This document shows positions 45,956-58,983 of a stretch of 64,000 nucleotides of DNA, piece after piece. The notes beneath the pieces were generated by a model, which did no database searches, was not told the DNA's origin, and saw nothing but the letters and a program-made list of their open reading frames with translations. How positions within the stretch are numbered: position 1 is the stretch's first letter; every line of letters begins with the position of its first letter. The position numbers were made by a program, and so were the translations under genes. The DNA comes from Siphonodentalium dalli (lineage: Eukaryota > Mollusca > Scaphopoda > Gadilida > Siphonodentaliidae), in assembly GCA_032622095.1 (NCBI GenBank), contig CP136062.1, forward strand, positions 156,670,875 to 156,734,874. The letters run 5' to 3'.

Positions 45956-47115
45956 CTTTAGGAATAGCCATTAAATAAATAAATAAATATTACACAAAAC
46001 ATTTCTTGCAAAAAGTTGGCAAGTTTGATTTAAACAGGTGATCCACACCGAGTGACATCTTACAAGCATAGCTGCACTGAATATGGGATCCCATGTTTCA
46101 TCAAAACCAAGAAACAGTGCATATTATAATGCATTCTGAAGGATTATTGCCTACATGTCTCTGAATGGTGTAGAAACCTTCCAAATTATAAAAAAGGTCT
46201 CTTGTGAGAGAGTTTCGACAGCTTGTGCACCATGTACGCCCGCATCGCCGAAGTGAACTAAGTCACATTGACGTAGTAGATAATTACACAAATTATCGCG
46301 GTATATTTGCTTAAACATATGGTATATAATGCCAATCCCATAATGGAAAGTATCATTTGTTACGTCTTGATTATCTAACCGAGGAACGCCAAGAGTTGAT
46401 GCTTGAAATTAGCACATGGTGCCAATAATAATTCATACTGGAATCGCAAAGGGAAATTACTGTTTAAAGTTAAATAGCCCTGAAAAACACAAGCAAATAA
46501 GATACAACTAGACAATACGATTTGTTAGCACCAAATTGGGCACCACTATTTTGCAAATTCCCGTCACATTTATAGTTATATCATTGATATAAGTAATTTG
46601 ATGGTGTTGTTTATAGATACATGAGTGACGGATTGACGCCGTAGGTGTCACACAGATTGAAAACAACTATATTGTAGAAATCCACCAAACTTGTATAATA
46701 CCTTTTGTAGTACAATTCTAGATATTTTGAATTGTACCACAAACAAATGTGGTACAATCAGTGAAATGCTGCCAACGCCTCGAAATTTCAGAAGTCAAAC
46801 CATACGGCCATTGGCTAATGTCATGCTAAAGACTGAAGAAAGAGATATATAATAACTAACTACTGTATTATACTGATTTTTATTTAAGTTAGAACAAAAA
46901 TAAGTCTTAAATGAATTTGTTTGCCACAAAAACAATGGAAAGGAGTCGTCGTTCAATAGTTCAATAGTGACGTCGTGTTTGATTATCAGGTCTAAGAGAA
47001 TAATTGTTTGCTGGAATATCATACCACGCAGAGCTAGAAACTGGGCTATTATATAGCAGTTTGAACACATGTCACTACAATTTCGACCAAAACATACAGT
47101 CGAATTACAAAAGAA

Positions 47116-47233
47116 ATAAATACACTGCGCATCGACGTGTATAGTATAATTTGACCACATAAACTGATTGTACTACTCCGCTTTGCGTCGTCCTACAATC
47201 AGTTTCTTTGTGGCCGATGCGCAGTGTATTTAT
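47116..47233. repeat. Imperfect palindrome, copy B
   Basis: Counterpart of 5858-5975. The outer 19-bp arms are perfect. The inner arm reads ACTGATTGTA opposite TACAATCAGT, repairing the mismatch seen in copy A. Confidence 0.75.
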
Positions 47234-48349
47234 GTCTTAAATAGATAAGACCAACATTTCTATAAAGTGTCGCACAATTAACTAAACTTATATAGTCATG
47301 TCCGTGATATGATGTATTCGTTTTAAAGTATAGTTTCCATACTCATAAGAGTCGCCGATAGGTAAAGGAATCGCTATATGGCTAGTTAGGTGTTTCAAAG
47401 TGGGCAGATAGGCGCCGTTGGGTATGAGGAGCAAGAAAACAACAGCATTTATTATAGGCATCAACATGATACTAATCGTGCGGCTTGAAGATAAAGATGT
47501 TCTGAATTGGGGTGGAGTTGATGCATTAAATTGATAAAGACGGAGTTACCGATATCAAAATGTTTGGTTAGTTTTTAAAGATCTACAGTCCGATTTAACA
47601 CCAGATGACCGAATTATCTGAGATAATGACCAGTTTACCGGGACAATGAAAAAGGAAAACTGAATTCAATTATCATCTGTTCTATGGCACGAGCGTCGCG
47701 ACAATTGACAAAGGCCTACACCAGGTTTACGCGTATACAATATCATAATTGGAAATGCTGTGTACTATATTCCATGTTTGGGCAACGGAATCATAGCTTC
47801 TCTTTATCAGAGACACTCTTTAACAGAGATCGCTGGAATATTGCTCAGTCGACAGAAATTGAAGTCGAAATCTGACCATCGAAACCTCCCGCTAATGGAC
47901 CCAATCATCTTTATTTTGTGAATCAACGTTATTGCTGAGTACTCAGTTGTGATATAGTCTGTAATATTACTGTGGTAATAATCTTCTATAACCGATGTCT
48001 ATTACACGTTCATTTTGTGTTTACTTCTTGACACGGGTCGAATTAATGGTGTTAAACTAACGACAACAATGTGATTCAGGGTATATGATCCATGTATAAG
48101 ATTGACGTTGTATTATGCCAATTTGTGGAAAACATTAACTACCTTGACCAAATATATTCCTATCAAATGTCCCCATAAAATGTTCACGTCACTTTAACCT
48201 GGACAACGCCGGGTCACCATGCTAGTACTATATATAGCATGTAATAAAATGCGTAGGAGCTGTGAGGAACACACTACTCACGTGACTATTTCTGGCAAGC
48301 AACGTTAGAATGTGATTATTTATTATAATTAGATGAGGATTCAGCGTCC

Positions 48350-48462
48350 TATATATAGAGTCGTAGATAGGGACACCACTCATAACGCATTTGCAACTCA
48401 TCAGTTAATAAACCATCGCTGCACATTTATATCGCACCTTCGATATCCTGTAATTTGTCAAA
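48350..48462 (+). promoter_or_regulatory. Candidate TATA box and 5' UTR, copy B
   Basis: This is the equivalent of the copy A candidate, with TATATATA in place of TATAAA about 105 bp upstream of the ATG. The flanking sequence is otherwise nearly identical to copy A. Confidence 0.28.
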
Positions 48463-48754
48463 ATGTCTCGTCAAAATTATAAAATTAATGCTGAGGATCG
48501 GGACATGTACTCCTGTCGTTCATTCAGCTTCACATCAAAAGGACTGATCAACAAGGGGGATTCGATGCAATCTCTGAGTGACGTAAGCCTAACATCAAGT
48601 AGTGGCTGTTCTGACTTCTTTTACGCAGACGAATCGGTGCTAGACAAAGAATGCTGCCGTGTAGCTATCGTAGGTTCACATGGCGTTGGGAAGACAGCGC
48701 TGATACGACAATTTATGACGTCAGTATACGTTGGTGATGTTGACGATGTGGAAG
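48463..48754 (+). CDS. RGK GTPase copy B, exon 1
   Basis: Same start and donor context as copy A, but 33 nt shorter: the serine-rich segment reads SLTSSSGCSDFF where A has a 23-residue version. The deletion keeps the frame. The P-loop GSHGVGKT is unchanged and a Val replaces the Glu before YVGDVDDVE. Confidence 0.92.
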
Positions 48755-51700
48755 GTTGGTACCGTTAATTTATTTTGATTGTTTCAAGATTCGAATGGGT
48801 ACCTAATTAGTACCTAAGGTAATTTCCAGATAATATCAATGTCAAATATAACCAGAACGAGCCACTGGCTTTTTGTCTCTGGAAGTTACATAATTATAAT
48901 ACATAATACATAACTTTGTTCAGCAAATTGAACGGCACCGATCTCCAGTACCGGGGCTGTATTCAAATCATATATTCCTTTCTTCAAATCGTCCATTGAT
49001 GAACTCGCGACTACAAAACCAGATAAACTGTTCATGTTAGAAATTACACGTGAAAAACATATTTACGGATATCCTTTTTTAAGTATGTCCCTTGTAATTT
49101 GAGTTCATGTCCTCTGTTCCGTTTGTAATCAGCGAATACAAAATAATAACACCGGTCCGTGTTATACAAACCGTTCTGATATATAGAAACCTCGATAAAA
49201 TCGCCCCTAAATCGTATATTATTCATATATTTGAGTTTTACGATGCGTAAACCAGGCATAATAATAAACGCGATGTGTTGCATCCCAAAGGGATAATTAC
49301 ACTCACTTCATTTGCTGTAGTATTTTCCCCATCGATATCCAAATATTAAATGCTTTTAAATAGGGTAATTATATTGGTATGGGAATGGACGTTGCATATT
49401 AAATTTCGCCATGACAACGCAAGGCGTCGCGGCAACGTCACTACAAAGTTCCCAATATTTAACAATAGTTCACAGTTAATCTATGTGTGTATATAAGTGT
49501 ATTACGGGTTGATAGTTTTCACTAAAATAACTATAATTATTAATCGACGTATCATAACAAAATGACAGATTTAATGGCATTTATCGTGTCCGACCAAAAA
49601 CTGTTCGCAATATACAGATATGGTAAATGGACCAATATCATAGCAATTAGCCAGGCAGCTTAACAAGAGGTAAACAAATGTACGACAGATTATAAGACAT
49701 CACCATCGCGACGAGCACTGACCGAAATCGTGATTGTATGCTGTAACCCTTGCTACACTAAAGCATCATTGAATAGTTGTGATCCCAAATGAAATGTTCA
49801 GACAATAAGCTCAACAAACGACCATTGTCTTTGTTGAACTTATTATCTAGACGGTTCCCTCAACAAATAGGTCTCCTTCTGCTATATTATGTATCTGTCG
49901 TCTGCTTTTATCACATAACATGCCTCCAAACAAATAATAGACTATTCCAACATACCGTCGTGCGTGCGAGTGGGTTAATTTTGGTCCTAAATATTCACAT
50001 AGGTTCATATTGAACTAATTTGATGATGACATAATCCCATAGAGAGCTTATACGGTTATTATATGTCGCGTCGATGAAAAAGTGACAAAAGAATTCCAAT
50101 ATGGGCTTATTTATTATTGAAAGAGTCCCATAATGGACTGTTTTAGAACGCGCTTATATGTCCATATAGAGCATACATTGAGCCTATTTCGCACACAAAA
50201 ACAAGCCCGGTATAAGCTTATTTGTCACGAGAACAGGCTGACTATTCATATGTACACTTTTCAACTGACTATGAAAATCCATTTAGTATAGCAAGAGTTA
50301 ATGCCCCTCACCCAAAGTTAACTTAGTTAAGTATAAAATATTGGAAACGTTTACAACATAGCTGTGACATTGACAGATAATTTTCCCGAGAATACGAAGC
50401 CGGTATATTATTACGTCATGAATTATCAACCAACATGTATCATACCTCCTTCCAAATTATGTTGACATAATTTGGAATCTCGAATGAGTCATTTGAGGAC
50501 TTAAAATATTTGTCAAATTTTACTCTTCAGGTACCAAATCGCTTCTATAATAATATATAATTTCATAAATCAAATACATCATGAAACATACATTATTGTT
50601 TTGGCCACATGAGAGGAAGCTTCATTAATTTTGTGTCACACTGTTGATTATATGATTTATTACATAGCACAGCCCCATATATTGCAATGAAGAATAAACC
50701 AGCCACATTTAGGCCAATACATTATTGCAGGATCACCGCCTAACGATATATTAAGACATGTCTCCTCAGACCTTAAAATATATCTAGTAGTAATTTTAAT
50801 TTCCTAGGCAAATATTTTGACAAGAACATTACAATAACATTGAAAATGTCGACAATAAAGCTTGGAAACACGGAAGATTTCTAACACAGTGTTTTTGGCA
50901 AAAAAAAAGAAGCTTGGCATCACAAATTATTAACATCGATATGGAGAATAACAGTGTCGGTAAGATGATGTCATGTTTTATATTGCTTGCTACTATTTCC
51001 AGTTCCGCTTTTTCTAGCTATGCTTCTGCTGTAACGGTGCTGCTCACAATTGGTATTCTGAAATTCGATTTGTTGTTTGCATTGTTTCATTCGCTATATT
51101 CCAGAAGATGATGACGATAACATCAAACAGGTGTCTGTCATGTTAAATGGAGAACAAGTCTGGCAATGCTTTAACGAGGAACAAACAAACCAGGTATGAT
51201 CTAATCCATACCACGGACATTTTGCTCCTATTCACTGTCTAAAATATATTTCATGCGAGAAATTAAATATAATGACGGCCGGTACGACTATATATATATA
51301 TATCGAGTTTGAAATTAATGATGTATTCATGTTTCCAAACCACCCGTAACTGGCATGGGGCTACAAATGTATTTACTTAAATTACACATTTCAAAGATAA
51401 CATATAGCATATAATTTGTTTTTCAGTCGATGTATTCGCCTTGAATTACAATACTTAAGTTAAGAAATACGTTAGGATTACATATAGAATAAAGCTGAGT
51501 GTAAAATTTCAAGAGTGGAATTGTGGTTTTAACCACGAGTCTTTTGGCGAGTTTTTAAAACCACAATTCCACTCGTGGTGACAATGTGGTACTGAGGGTG
51601 CTATATTCGAGGGGCACACTTACTCAATTTAAGATATTACGGAAGTAGTGGCACGGGTTACTGTTTATTTAGCAAGTGTCTAAACTCGAGGGAAATGTGC

Positions 51701-54700
51701 GGCCCAAGCAGCCCAACATATTTCTTGATTTATTTTAATTGTGATTTGGCGAAATAGTGAATTGGCATATACTAATAAATGACGCTTCCGCGTGCATCGT
51801 CTTGGTCGCTGCGGGACTTTCAACTCTTCCCAAAACCAGGATCTTTGTTTGTAATGTATGTCATTAAGTGCCTATTCGGGGTTCCAGTTACAACAACAAC
51901 AATAACAACATCCAACCTATGATTCATGGAAAAATGTTATTAAAAAGTTGATGTACATGATACAATCTAAACGCACAAATACGAAAACAAAGTTTTTTAA
52001 ATGAGAACTTTACAAGAAATATTGTTGTCGCTCTGAAACTTCGAAACTATGCAATAACTGGATACACAATTCATTATCAAACAAGAGTATTTTATTTGTC
52101 ACGTCTCGTTCCGAAAATATCATTATACACCCCATCTGATAACGCAGTTTATTCAGGGACGGGTGTGTAAATAAGGAGCACAGTTAATTGAAAGATGACT
52201 GAAAGTTGAGCCCACAACACTTACACAATGTATGTATGCCTGGGTTGGGCACAGGCTAGAATTTCATATTTGACACATAAATCATTTTAATGTGGGCCGG
52301 TATCAAGGTTAAAAATGGTCACCACTCGGATTTCGAAAACAAATTTATTTCATGCAGATGACAAATTTTGAGAAGTGAGACCAGTATATGTAGCCACTGT
52401 TTCGCGGACATCGCTGCTACCTGATACGGGTGTGGTAAAAGTAAAATGAAACATTATTTTCAAATCTAACAAAACATGCTCTAATTATAACCAACCTTTT
52501 CTCAATACACACACCACATCCCTTTTACCCCTACTGAACATTTGAAACCAGACTGTCACCATAATGGACGTGTCATTTCGTTTGTTTGCGATGGAGACCA
52601 TATCTACACATTCTATGTATGATACTATGTATAATGATCGTTGACACGCCATGTATATTTTCAACCGCAATAAGCAATATTGGTTGCGGTTTAACGCCAG
52701 GTGGATATTTTCCCCCATCATCTTTTGTTTGAAAAGGTCTAAAAAGCTATTACTATAAATTATTTAAGCTCACACTTCTTGAATCAGATAATTTTAATGA
52801 AATTTCAGTCGTGCACTGTACCTTGCAGTGTGAATGTTAGCATTTCAGTTAAGATTAAAAGAGCATGATACCTTGAAGAAGTACATATCATTTGAAGAAT
52901 CATCAATGACGACATATACACATTGCTGTGGATAAAGGCGACATATGCCAATATGTACACAAGCAGAGTGGTATATATAACATGAAATGTTCCTTCTAAG
53001 TCGGTAGATTTGCCGAAACATTGTTAGTGAGAATATTGTCAAATTGATGCGATGCCAAACACTCCTGCACGGTGATAAAATAAATTGGAGAATAATCTTT
53101 CTCACAGTATTTATAATTAACAGATAATATATCAAAACACATCATCATTATTATATATTAAATAAATGCAGTGAATATGGCGAAATAGTTTTCATTAGTT
53201 TATCGCCGATTGTTGCGTCCAGAATCGAGAAGTAAATATCTACATTTGAGCGAAGTTCAGATATTTTCTATGGAGAACTCACTATTTGCTTGACATTTTC
53301 GGCGATGTTAGTAGAATGACACATTCACCAAATTGGCATAGCGCCTGAATACTAACATATTAGTTTCACGTACCTGCACAGGATACCAATGGTGATATTT
53401 GCTGGTCTTGCAATGACTAGCATGTGACATTCCAGTTTCTGCATGTGTGGGTGCAGACATAATACAGGGTAGATATCGACTCAACTTAACAAATAATAAT
53501 TGTGATATTTAGAGAAGGGACACTCCAGTTTCAGCAGGGCCGGTTGTAAAATGATGGGGGCATCAAACCAGTGCACACTAACTATAATATGAACCCTCAA
53601 CACAATGCCTGGTTAGAGCACAGGTTTAGGATTTAAGATTTGGTTGCAGCATTATTATTTTATTGGGGATATAAATAGACAGAGTGGCATAGACCCATTA
53701 ATATTATGTGACACAAACGACATTTTCGAGCATAACTGGAAGAACGCTATTTCCTAACTCCAACATCAAAACTGTTCTAAATACTCACCATTGGGATTTT
53801 CAAAAACAAATTTGTTTTAATGCAGATGAAAACTTGTAGGTGGTAAAACGGCATCAGCGTCGGTGGCCACTGTTTTGCAGAAATCGGTACTACTGCGGGT
53901 GGGAGGCAACGTAGTCTGAAACACTATTTTTCAAAACTCAAAGAAACCCGATAAAGCTCACAAATTCATAACTAACATTCTCTCAACACACGTGTCATAT
54001 CCAAGGTGCCGGCAAACACTGGCACACTATTTAAAGAAATTTATCCCTATTGATAATTGGAAAATGTTGAGTGTCGCACCATTATCTAAATGAAAATCGT
54101 ACAAGGATTTGTAGAAATTGGCCTGGAACCCTGAAAACATATTATAGTTTATTGATATTTAAAGTGACTTAAATGCGAGGGTTTATTACGCTGTGATATT
54201 TTTGTCTTTTTTGGAGATAATGTTTTAGTTTTGCCACTTTCCTTCAATATCACGTCAAGATATGTCTCTTGTGCCTAAAACGACAGTAATCCGGAACCAC
54301 ACTAAGGGCGTCTTATTCTGTACAAGCTGGCGGTGTATGTCTTGGTCAAAAGCCATGACTAGTGCTTGATCAATCAATTGAACATAATGCTCGATTATTC
54401 CTGGATGATAATTTACAAGATGCTGATGTTGAGAGGGGGTTCATCGGTCTTTGTCTTGAATAAATTTGTTCTGGATATTCCTCTCGTTATAACTATTAAA
54501 GTAGGCATTTCTACGTTGGCCTTAAGTTTTGTTATATGATGATTCAGTCGTTTCCTAGGATTGCCAAAACTGGAAATGACACTGAGACACTGTTATTTGT
54601 ATATATGTAAATGTTTAGACAATATGTAGTCGGTACGGGTGGGGCATGGAAAGTGTTTTGGACGTGTGCATATTTTATCCACTGCCCAGCTGCGTAGCGC

Positions 54701-57700
54701 TATTTGGTTATATTTAAAAATTGCTCGTTGCGAGGTGTGAATTGGGAGTCTGGCGGTGTAGAACCTTCACAAATGGCGGGGCAACATGTGTCGTATATAC
54801 TGATTTGTAATTGGTGGAAGAAATTAATCTATTTGCCCGCATGCTGATAAAACAAATTCTTTAAATACAAATTTGTTGAAAATAATCAAGGATTTTGATT
54901 TGAGTTGCCTGCTCCTATAAATTTTATCTAGACTAATGGCATTGAAATATTATATTGTGAGAAATTTACCAACACTGACTGATATGCCAAGCACCAGAAC
55001 AACATGTATGGCATTGTTGATTAGACACCATCAATTGAACAGGGATTAAACAAAGATGGTGGAAAAAGAGTCATGAGCAATTTTAGAATCTGGATATACA
55101 GCATTTCTCTACGATGTACAACTCAACTTGAGCAACCTGGGTATATGCTGCTCAACTTTAAACAACTATGATACTACCGTATACTATATGCACCGTTTGG
55201 TGGAAATCGACTCGTCCGACGACCAGTAAAACCAATTTAATTAAACAGTGGTGGTGTAGAAAGTGGGGGTGACTGAACATAGCTGCTGTTATGACAAATT
55301 CATATTAACATACGAATATGTCACTGAATATAGTTGGGTGTCACGACCTTAGGAAAACATCAAATTTGAATCTCTGAAAGATGACAATAACTCTAACCAC
55401 AACTCTAACCGGAACGAGACCTCAATCCTAACCCGAACCGGTATGGGACGGTAACCTAACACTAACGAGGACGGAACCGTACCATAACACAAACCGAGAC
55501 GGGACCATAAACTGATCCGTAACTCTAACAGGGGAACGACGGGACCTTGAGCATAATCCTAACCGGGACGGGACCTTCGTCCGGGGCGGAACAATCGGAA
55601 CCGAACCATAACTCTAACCATAACTCGGGGCAAACATCAAATTTGAATCCCTGGAAGATTACGTGGGGCAGATCAAAATAATGATTTCCAAACATGACAA
55701 TAAAGAGACAGTTTCAACATCTGTTTATATTACATGAGTTTAATCCGTAACATGATACGGACATATACGTTCAGAAGAGATATCCGTCATGGCTACTGGT
55801 TGAGGTGGTTACTTCAAATAAACGAGATAAATCACTACCATGACTAATCTACGATATGAGCAACACATTGAATCCTGATAATAAAGGAATATGAGAACGG
55901 TAACATAGGAATATGGACAGCGAGGTGTTATCCTGTACTCAGGTAAGATTTAATCTATTAAGTAATGCGGACCTATGTTGACATTTCTGCTCAAATGTTA
56001 TTTCAATGAATTATGTTTTAGGAGACTACTTACCAACACCAAACTACCACAATAAGTTCGAACTGATTTATGATAATATATTCCATGCACAGGGACAATT
56101 ATTCAAAACATTACTATTTATGGTTTTGCGCAATCATTCCGAAACTCGTTCTGTAGGTTGTGTATGTGACTAGTTCGTATCTATAGTAAAATATATAAGT
56201 TTACTGAACCAATTCGATAGTGTTTCGTGTAATGTTGTCGTTGGTAGCTATATAATATTATACAGATAAATACCATTGTTGGAAGGTTATACAATACAGT
56301 TCTAGTTTGATGTAAGCAAATCACTCAACAAAAATATTTCCATGATGTTGAGTTGTTAACTTATTACACACTATAACAATAATTTAAGTTCGCTGGAAAA
56401 TCAGGTTACTCAATGAGGACGCCTACAACTGTAAGAGTTTACGCTTACCTGGTTGTTCTCCCTTTTACAGAATATGGTCCCAACTCATGACTGCGAAATC
56501 TACGTAGTTGTCTACTCGCGAGGAGACCGGAAGTCCTTCCGCCACGCAATTGACATCCTGTTCCATTTGCGCCGAGTGAGCAAAGTCACCAAGCCCATCA
56601 TTTTGGTGGAGAACAAGTGCGATCTTGTCCGGACAAAGGTCATCGCCGCCGGAGGTGAGTACCGTGTCTTTGCCAAACACTGAATTACTAGTAGTTTCCG
56701 AATGAAATGTTCAGATAAGTTCTACAACCGGCCAGTGTAGAACCTATTGTCTGAACATTATATATAGGTATGTCTCATCTGCACTTGTATTATCTGTTCG
56801 TCTGTCGTCTGCTAATAATATGTCATTCCAATATATACTGTTATACCTGATGGGAGAAACTATTTTGTGATGACATGGTTAACATCTTCATGGACAGTTT
56901 ATTACATATATTATTGCAAATGTTCTAGCAATGGGTCAATATCTTCAAAAGTTTAAATATGTTCACTAGACGCACAAAACACTTAAATATACTTTACCTA
57001 GATCCAGCTATGTATGGGGCCATCTCCAACTCTCTTCAATAGAATATATGCAATAAATTAATGAATTTGAGTCGTCGTGCATGAGTGAAAAAAACAGTAA
57101 TTTAGTCTATTACATCGCCCATGAAGAGTATGTACTGTTGCAAAGGGAGATAAATCATGAGTCAGAAATAAGCTAAATGTTTTTGAGCAGAAATAACAAA
57201 TCTAAATTAAATTGAACGTGAGTTGAATCATTGTGAACATCTACAGTACACCGGTTTATCACATAATTAACCGTTAAACCCGTCCCAATGTTTTAGTAAG
57301 ACTCACGTGCATTATCGCTGCGCGCAGTGACGTTCGGGCTTAGATCAATGGTGTCTAAGCCAATTCGGGGACTTTATTATTATGTTAAACATAATGTAAT
57401 TACGATATTCGATTTGTGTTGCGTTATTTAGTGTTGGGTGTGAGATAACATGGTTGATACGGGTTGTTGACAAAATTGTTCAACATGAAAAGACACATTT
57501 GAAATTAAATATATTCGCTCTTGAATGTGCCTTTACGTCATATTTGGTTGTGATAAGGAACCCAATATTAATTTTATTAACCCCAGCCTTTTCGATGTCG
57601 TTTTTCCTCGCTTATGTGTGACTGTGATAAAATGGATCTTAAATTCGTCGCATTTCTATGCGAATTGTATTATTCCAATAAATTCGATTCTAGCCTCACA

Positions 57701-58278
57701 AAAGCTCGGCTCGAATATAATTTAGTGCACTCGGTTGATTAATTTCGTATAAATGTGCGACTCATTATATATCCTCTATGTTTCAAGTTATTCTTTTGTA
57801 GGAAAATTGTTTTGACTTGAAACCCAGGAAGTGGTGTTTTGGAAGAAAGAGTGCTAAATTGCAAAATGGTATCCTCTCTGACAAATGCACAATTGTTTGC
57901 GCTCTATATTTACACTAGAGTTGCAGTGAATCCACAATTGTTATGATGCTGCTTTCTTTATGAAATATTTACTTTGTGAATTTGTTTCCATGGCCTCCGA
58001 TGTTGAAACAAGCTACCTCTGCCCCTCCTTGACATTCATTTTAACTTTCGAATGTCTCTTTTTTTACAGAAGGGAAAAAAGTCGCCCTGTCATACAACTG
58101 CAAATTTGTGGAGACATCGACACTCTTCAATCACAACGTGGATCAGTTGTTGGTCGGTATTCATAAACAAAGCTCTCTGCACAACAACGCGCGAACAGGC
58201 TCAGGGAGGAAGATGAAGGCACTTTTACCACGCATTTTCAAGAGTAAAGCATCATGTGAAAATTTGATGAAATTATAA
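48463..58278 (+). CDS. RGK-family small GTPase, copy B (four exons joined)
   Basis: The joined coding exons are 48463-48754, 51105-51193, 56471-56654 and 58070-58278, 774 nt encoding 257 aa. All splice sites match those of copy A and there is no premature stop or frameshift. Differences from A, in A numbering: M38L, an 11-residue loss in the Ser-rich segment around 47-59, V80I, E99V just before the acidic stretch, L135Q, H220N and E225Q in the helix after the G5 motif, and N234S. The P-loop, NKCD, ETS and C-terminal [11 protein letters not shown] are retained, so it is likely functional. It may be a recent paralogue or the second allele of the same gene, depending on whether the assembly is right. 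Confidence 0.9.
48920..49283 (-). pseudogene. LINE C-terminal remnant in intron 1, copy B
   Basis: Same relic as 7690-8057 with a few substitutions (RF preceded by Ile instead of Arg) and the same frameshift, so the decay predates the duplication. Confidence 0.7.
51105..51193 (+). CDS. RGK GTPase copy B, exon 2
   Basis: This 89-nt exon has the same acceptor (TATATTCCAG) and donor (CAG/GTATGA) as copy A. The only coding difference seen is CTA to CAA, giving Gln for Leu near the end. Confidence 0.85.
51513..51574. repeat. Inverted repeat in intron 2, copy B
   Basis: Perfect 19-bp arms around a 24-nt loop; counterpart of 10276-10337. Confidence 0.7.
51645..51756. other. Empty LINE target site, copy B
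   Basis: A single copy of the 112-bp segment without insertion, with two substitutions relative to copy A. It gives the pre-insertion sequence and fixes the order of events: divergence of A and B first, insertion in A later. Confidence 0.9.
55355..55662. repeat. Telomere-like array between 31-bp direct repeats, intron 2 copy B
   Basis: Counterpart of 16244-16551. Flanking repeats are 55355-55385 and 55632-55662. The array differs by a few substitutions only. Confidence 0.85.
56471..56654 (+). CDS. RGK GTPase copy B, exon 3
   Basis: The encoded peptide is identical to copy A exon 3 and includes the NKCD motif. Substitutions between the copies here are synonymous (for example GTT/GTC and TTT/TTC), consistent with purifying selection on this segment or with very recent divergence. 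Confidence 0.93.
58070..58278 (+). CDS. RGK GTPase copy B, exon 4 and stop
   Basis: This 209-nt exon has the same acceptor as copy A and ends at TAA 58276-58278. Three coding differences from A fall close together (H220N, E225Q, N234S in A numbering), in and just after the helix that follows the ETS motif. The C-terminal basic tail is unchanged. Confidence 0.92.
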
Positions 58279-58563
58279 TTTATCAGTCACCTGTTCAGCA
58301 ACATTCAGAGTATGATATGATGTTTTTTAATGTGTTATCTTTGTCAGTGTTGAGAAGGAAACATGTATACCATTTTAAGCAGAGAATACTTGAAGCTAAT
58401 AACCATATCCTGTCATCCATTTGTAACTCAGATATATTCAAATCGAAATTATTCAAAATCATGGAATCATATGTTGTACACTTAGCTGCATATTTATATT
58501 ACATAAATGTAGCATATAACGTATGATTATTTTGTAAGTTATGGATAATTATGTATGGTCTGA

Positions 58564-58569
58564 AATAAA
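58564..58569 (+). terminator. Candidate polyadenylation signal, copy B
   Basis: AATAAA about 285 bp after the copy B stop. It sits closer than in copy A because copy B lacks about 70 bp of 3' flank around 58320. Confidence 0.4.
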
Positions 58570-58589
58570 ACTATATATGCATGTATAGC

Positions 58590-58715
58590 ATTATCATCAT
58601 CACCATTATCACCGTTGTCATCATCATGGTCATTATCGTAATCATCATAACTGCTATCTGTTATCACAATCAACATCATCATCGCCGGCATCATCATATT
58701 CATCGCCGTCGTCTT
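58590..58715 (+). repeat. ATC/CAT-rich microsatellite, copy B
   Basis: Counterpart of 19530-19655, a few bases shorter (one CAACAT unit fewer). Confidence 0.8.
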
Positions 58716-58983
58716 AAGTAATCACCACCAATTGTTTGGATTATATGAGCATTGGTGGTTAACTATTTCGGTCGTAAATATATCTACACGCGCTTCCATT
58801 CATCAAACGACGTGAATTCCGTTACTAATTCCTTATTGATCATTCGGCAAAATCCGAGAACGGTGGGAAATTACCTCTCATTCGTAAGCGGCCAACGGGG
58901 TCGAACACAATTAGGATCAGCTTTCAAAAAGTGGCCTGAAAATGAGTTACCTCTCTGGTCTGTCAGGAAAATTTCGGGACCGT

